Origin: Pseudomonadota bacterium | Lineage (GTDB): Bacteria; Pseudomonadota; Gammaproteobacteria; Burkholderiales; Burkholderiaceae_E | NCBI GenBank assembly: GCA_023389055.1 | Contig: JAEWFA010000059.1 | Location: 1 to 15,711, forward strand | Direction of reading: 5' to 3' | DNA length: 15,711 bases | Shown: positions 15,444 through 15,711 of the stretch, piece by piece | Layout of the letters: every line of letters begins with the position of its first letter | How positions within the stretch are numbered: position 1 is the stretch's first letter | Position numbers and translations under genes: made by a program | The notes under the pieces: generated by a model | Told to the model about the DNA's origin: nothing | Databases searched by the model: none | The model's input: the letters and a program-made list of their open reading frames with translations, nothing else

Positions 15444-15711
15444 ATCGGGATAGGGGCGGTCAGGTTACCTGACCGGTCCCCTCCCACACCACCCGGCATG
15501 CGGGTCCGCACCGGGCGGTTCGAGCAGTTGAGGTCATGAGAGCCGGGGCACGCCGAGCCCGTCGAACCAGGCGATCGGCATCACGCGGTTCAACGCAAAG
15601 CGGCTGTTACGCCACCAACGCCGACTGTTCGCCGCAATCCGCCGGGCATCCTCTTTCGAGGCGCCCATCGCCACCAGTTCTCGATACATCGTCGTGCCCC
15701 GTCGCCAATGC
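15444..15711 (-). mobile_element. Group II intron, 3' end (domains V and VI plus maturase end), truncated by window edge
   Basis: On the minus strand, after the maturase stop, the domain V hairpin runs from 15519 to 15488: ACCGCCCGG, a TGCG-GACC-CGCA tip, a 2-nt TG bulge, then CCGGGTGGT. Domain VI follows. GGTCAGG-TAA-CCTGACC is its tip, and GGGAGGGG pairs with CCCCTATCCC at its base, leaving an unpaired A as a candidate branch point. The intron ends in an AT dinucleotide at 15445-15444, fitting the AY end of group II introns. The flanking exon is the DNA just after the GDSL stop. The 5' part lies beyond the right edge. Confidence 0.88.
15534..15710 (-). CDS. ltrA: Group II intron reverse transcriptase/maturase, C-terminal fragment
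   Basis: The last 58 codons and stop of an intron-encoded protein; the rest lies outside the window. The fragment starts HWRRGTTMYRELVAMGAS, continues AANSRRWWRNS and ends FDGLGVPRLS. This is the typical close of one branch of bacterial group II intron reverse transcriptases, in the thumb/maturase-to-DNA-binding region. No HNH endonuclease domain follows, in line with intron types that lack one. The stop falls just before domain V, as expected for a reading frame located in domain IV. Confidence 0.9.
   Translation of the reverse strand, partial: HWRRGTTMYRELVAMGASKEDARRIAANSRRWWRNSRFALNRVMPIAWFDGLGVPRLS

Noticed and set aside
1..15711. CRISPR array, tRNA, rRNA or transposase
   Set aside because: No regularly spaced direct repeats, cloverleaf, rRNA core sequence or transposase motif was seen; the only mobile-element signals are the group II intron ends.

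Overview
This is high-GC DNA whose gene set looks betaproteobacterial, most likely Burkholderiales. The pointers are a Burkholderia-type 16-strand porin ending in Phe, a Coq7-type ubiquinone hydroxylase, an acetoacetyl-CoA synthetase, and a PEP-CTERM secreted protein. No rRNA, tRNA, CRISPR array or transposase was seen. Assignments rest on reading motifs; no database search was possible.

Layout. Positions 1-118 are the 5' end of a group II intron on the minus strand. It sits directly behind a strong intrinsic terminator (120-148). That terminator closes a candidate 62-nt small RNA (120-181, minus) whose hairpin loop is an anti-Shine-Dalgarno UCCUCCUCC tract. Next come an OsmC/YhfA-like protein (429-857, +), converging on coq7 (914-1582, -), and a general porin (1890-2948, +) with its own terminator. 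A MarR regulator (3081-3644, +) is probably leaderless and has an inverted repeat over its -10. It is followed by a 2-aminobenzoate/benzoate-type CoA ligase (3744-5360, +). That gene converges on fadD (5391-7106, -), which lies behind a lipoprotein zinc aminopeptidase (7208-8371, -). Two tandem M20D amidohydrolases follow (8423-9661 and 9772-11061, +). They converge, across a heptamer-repeat/G-quadruplex spacer, on an aacS-ldcA pair (14114 to 11116, -) whose reading frames overlap as TGATG. A PEP-CTERM GDSL esterase (14373-15422, +) is the last complete gene. The right edge (15444-15711) is the 3' end of a group II intron on the minus strand, with the last 58 codons of its reverse transcriptase/maturase.

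How it fits together. Three ANL-superfamily acyl-CoA synthetases (aromatic, long-chain, acetoacetate) lie in about 10 kb, alongside two amidohydrolases and two peptidases. This suggests scavenging of acyl, aromatic and peptide carbon with links to ketone-body/PHB metabolism, but most neighbours are probably separate transcription units rather than one pathway. The most notable parts are at the edges: the anti-SD small RNA, the intron placed exactly behind its terminator, and intron pieces in the same orientation at both ends. The last point suggests the window is a unique segment between two intron copies, or a circle not closed across one intron.
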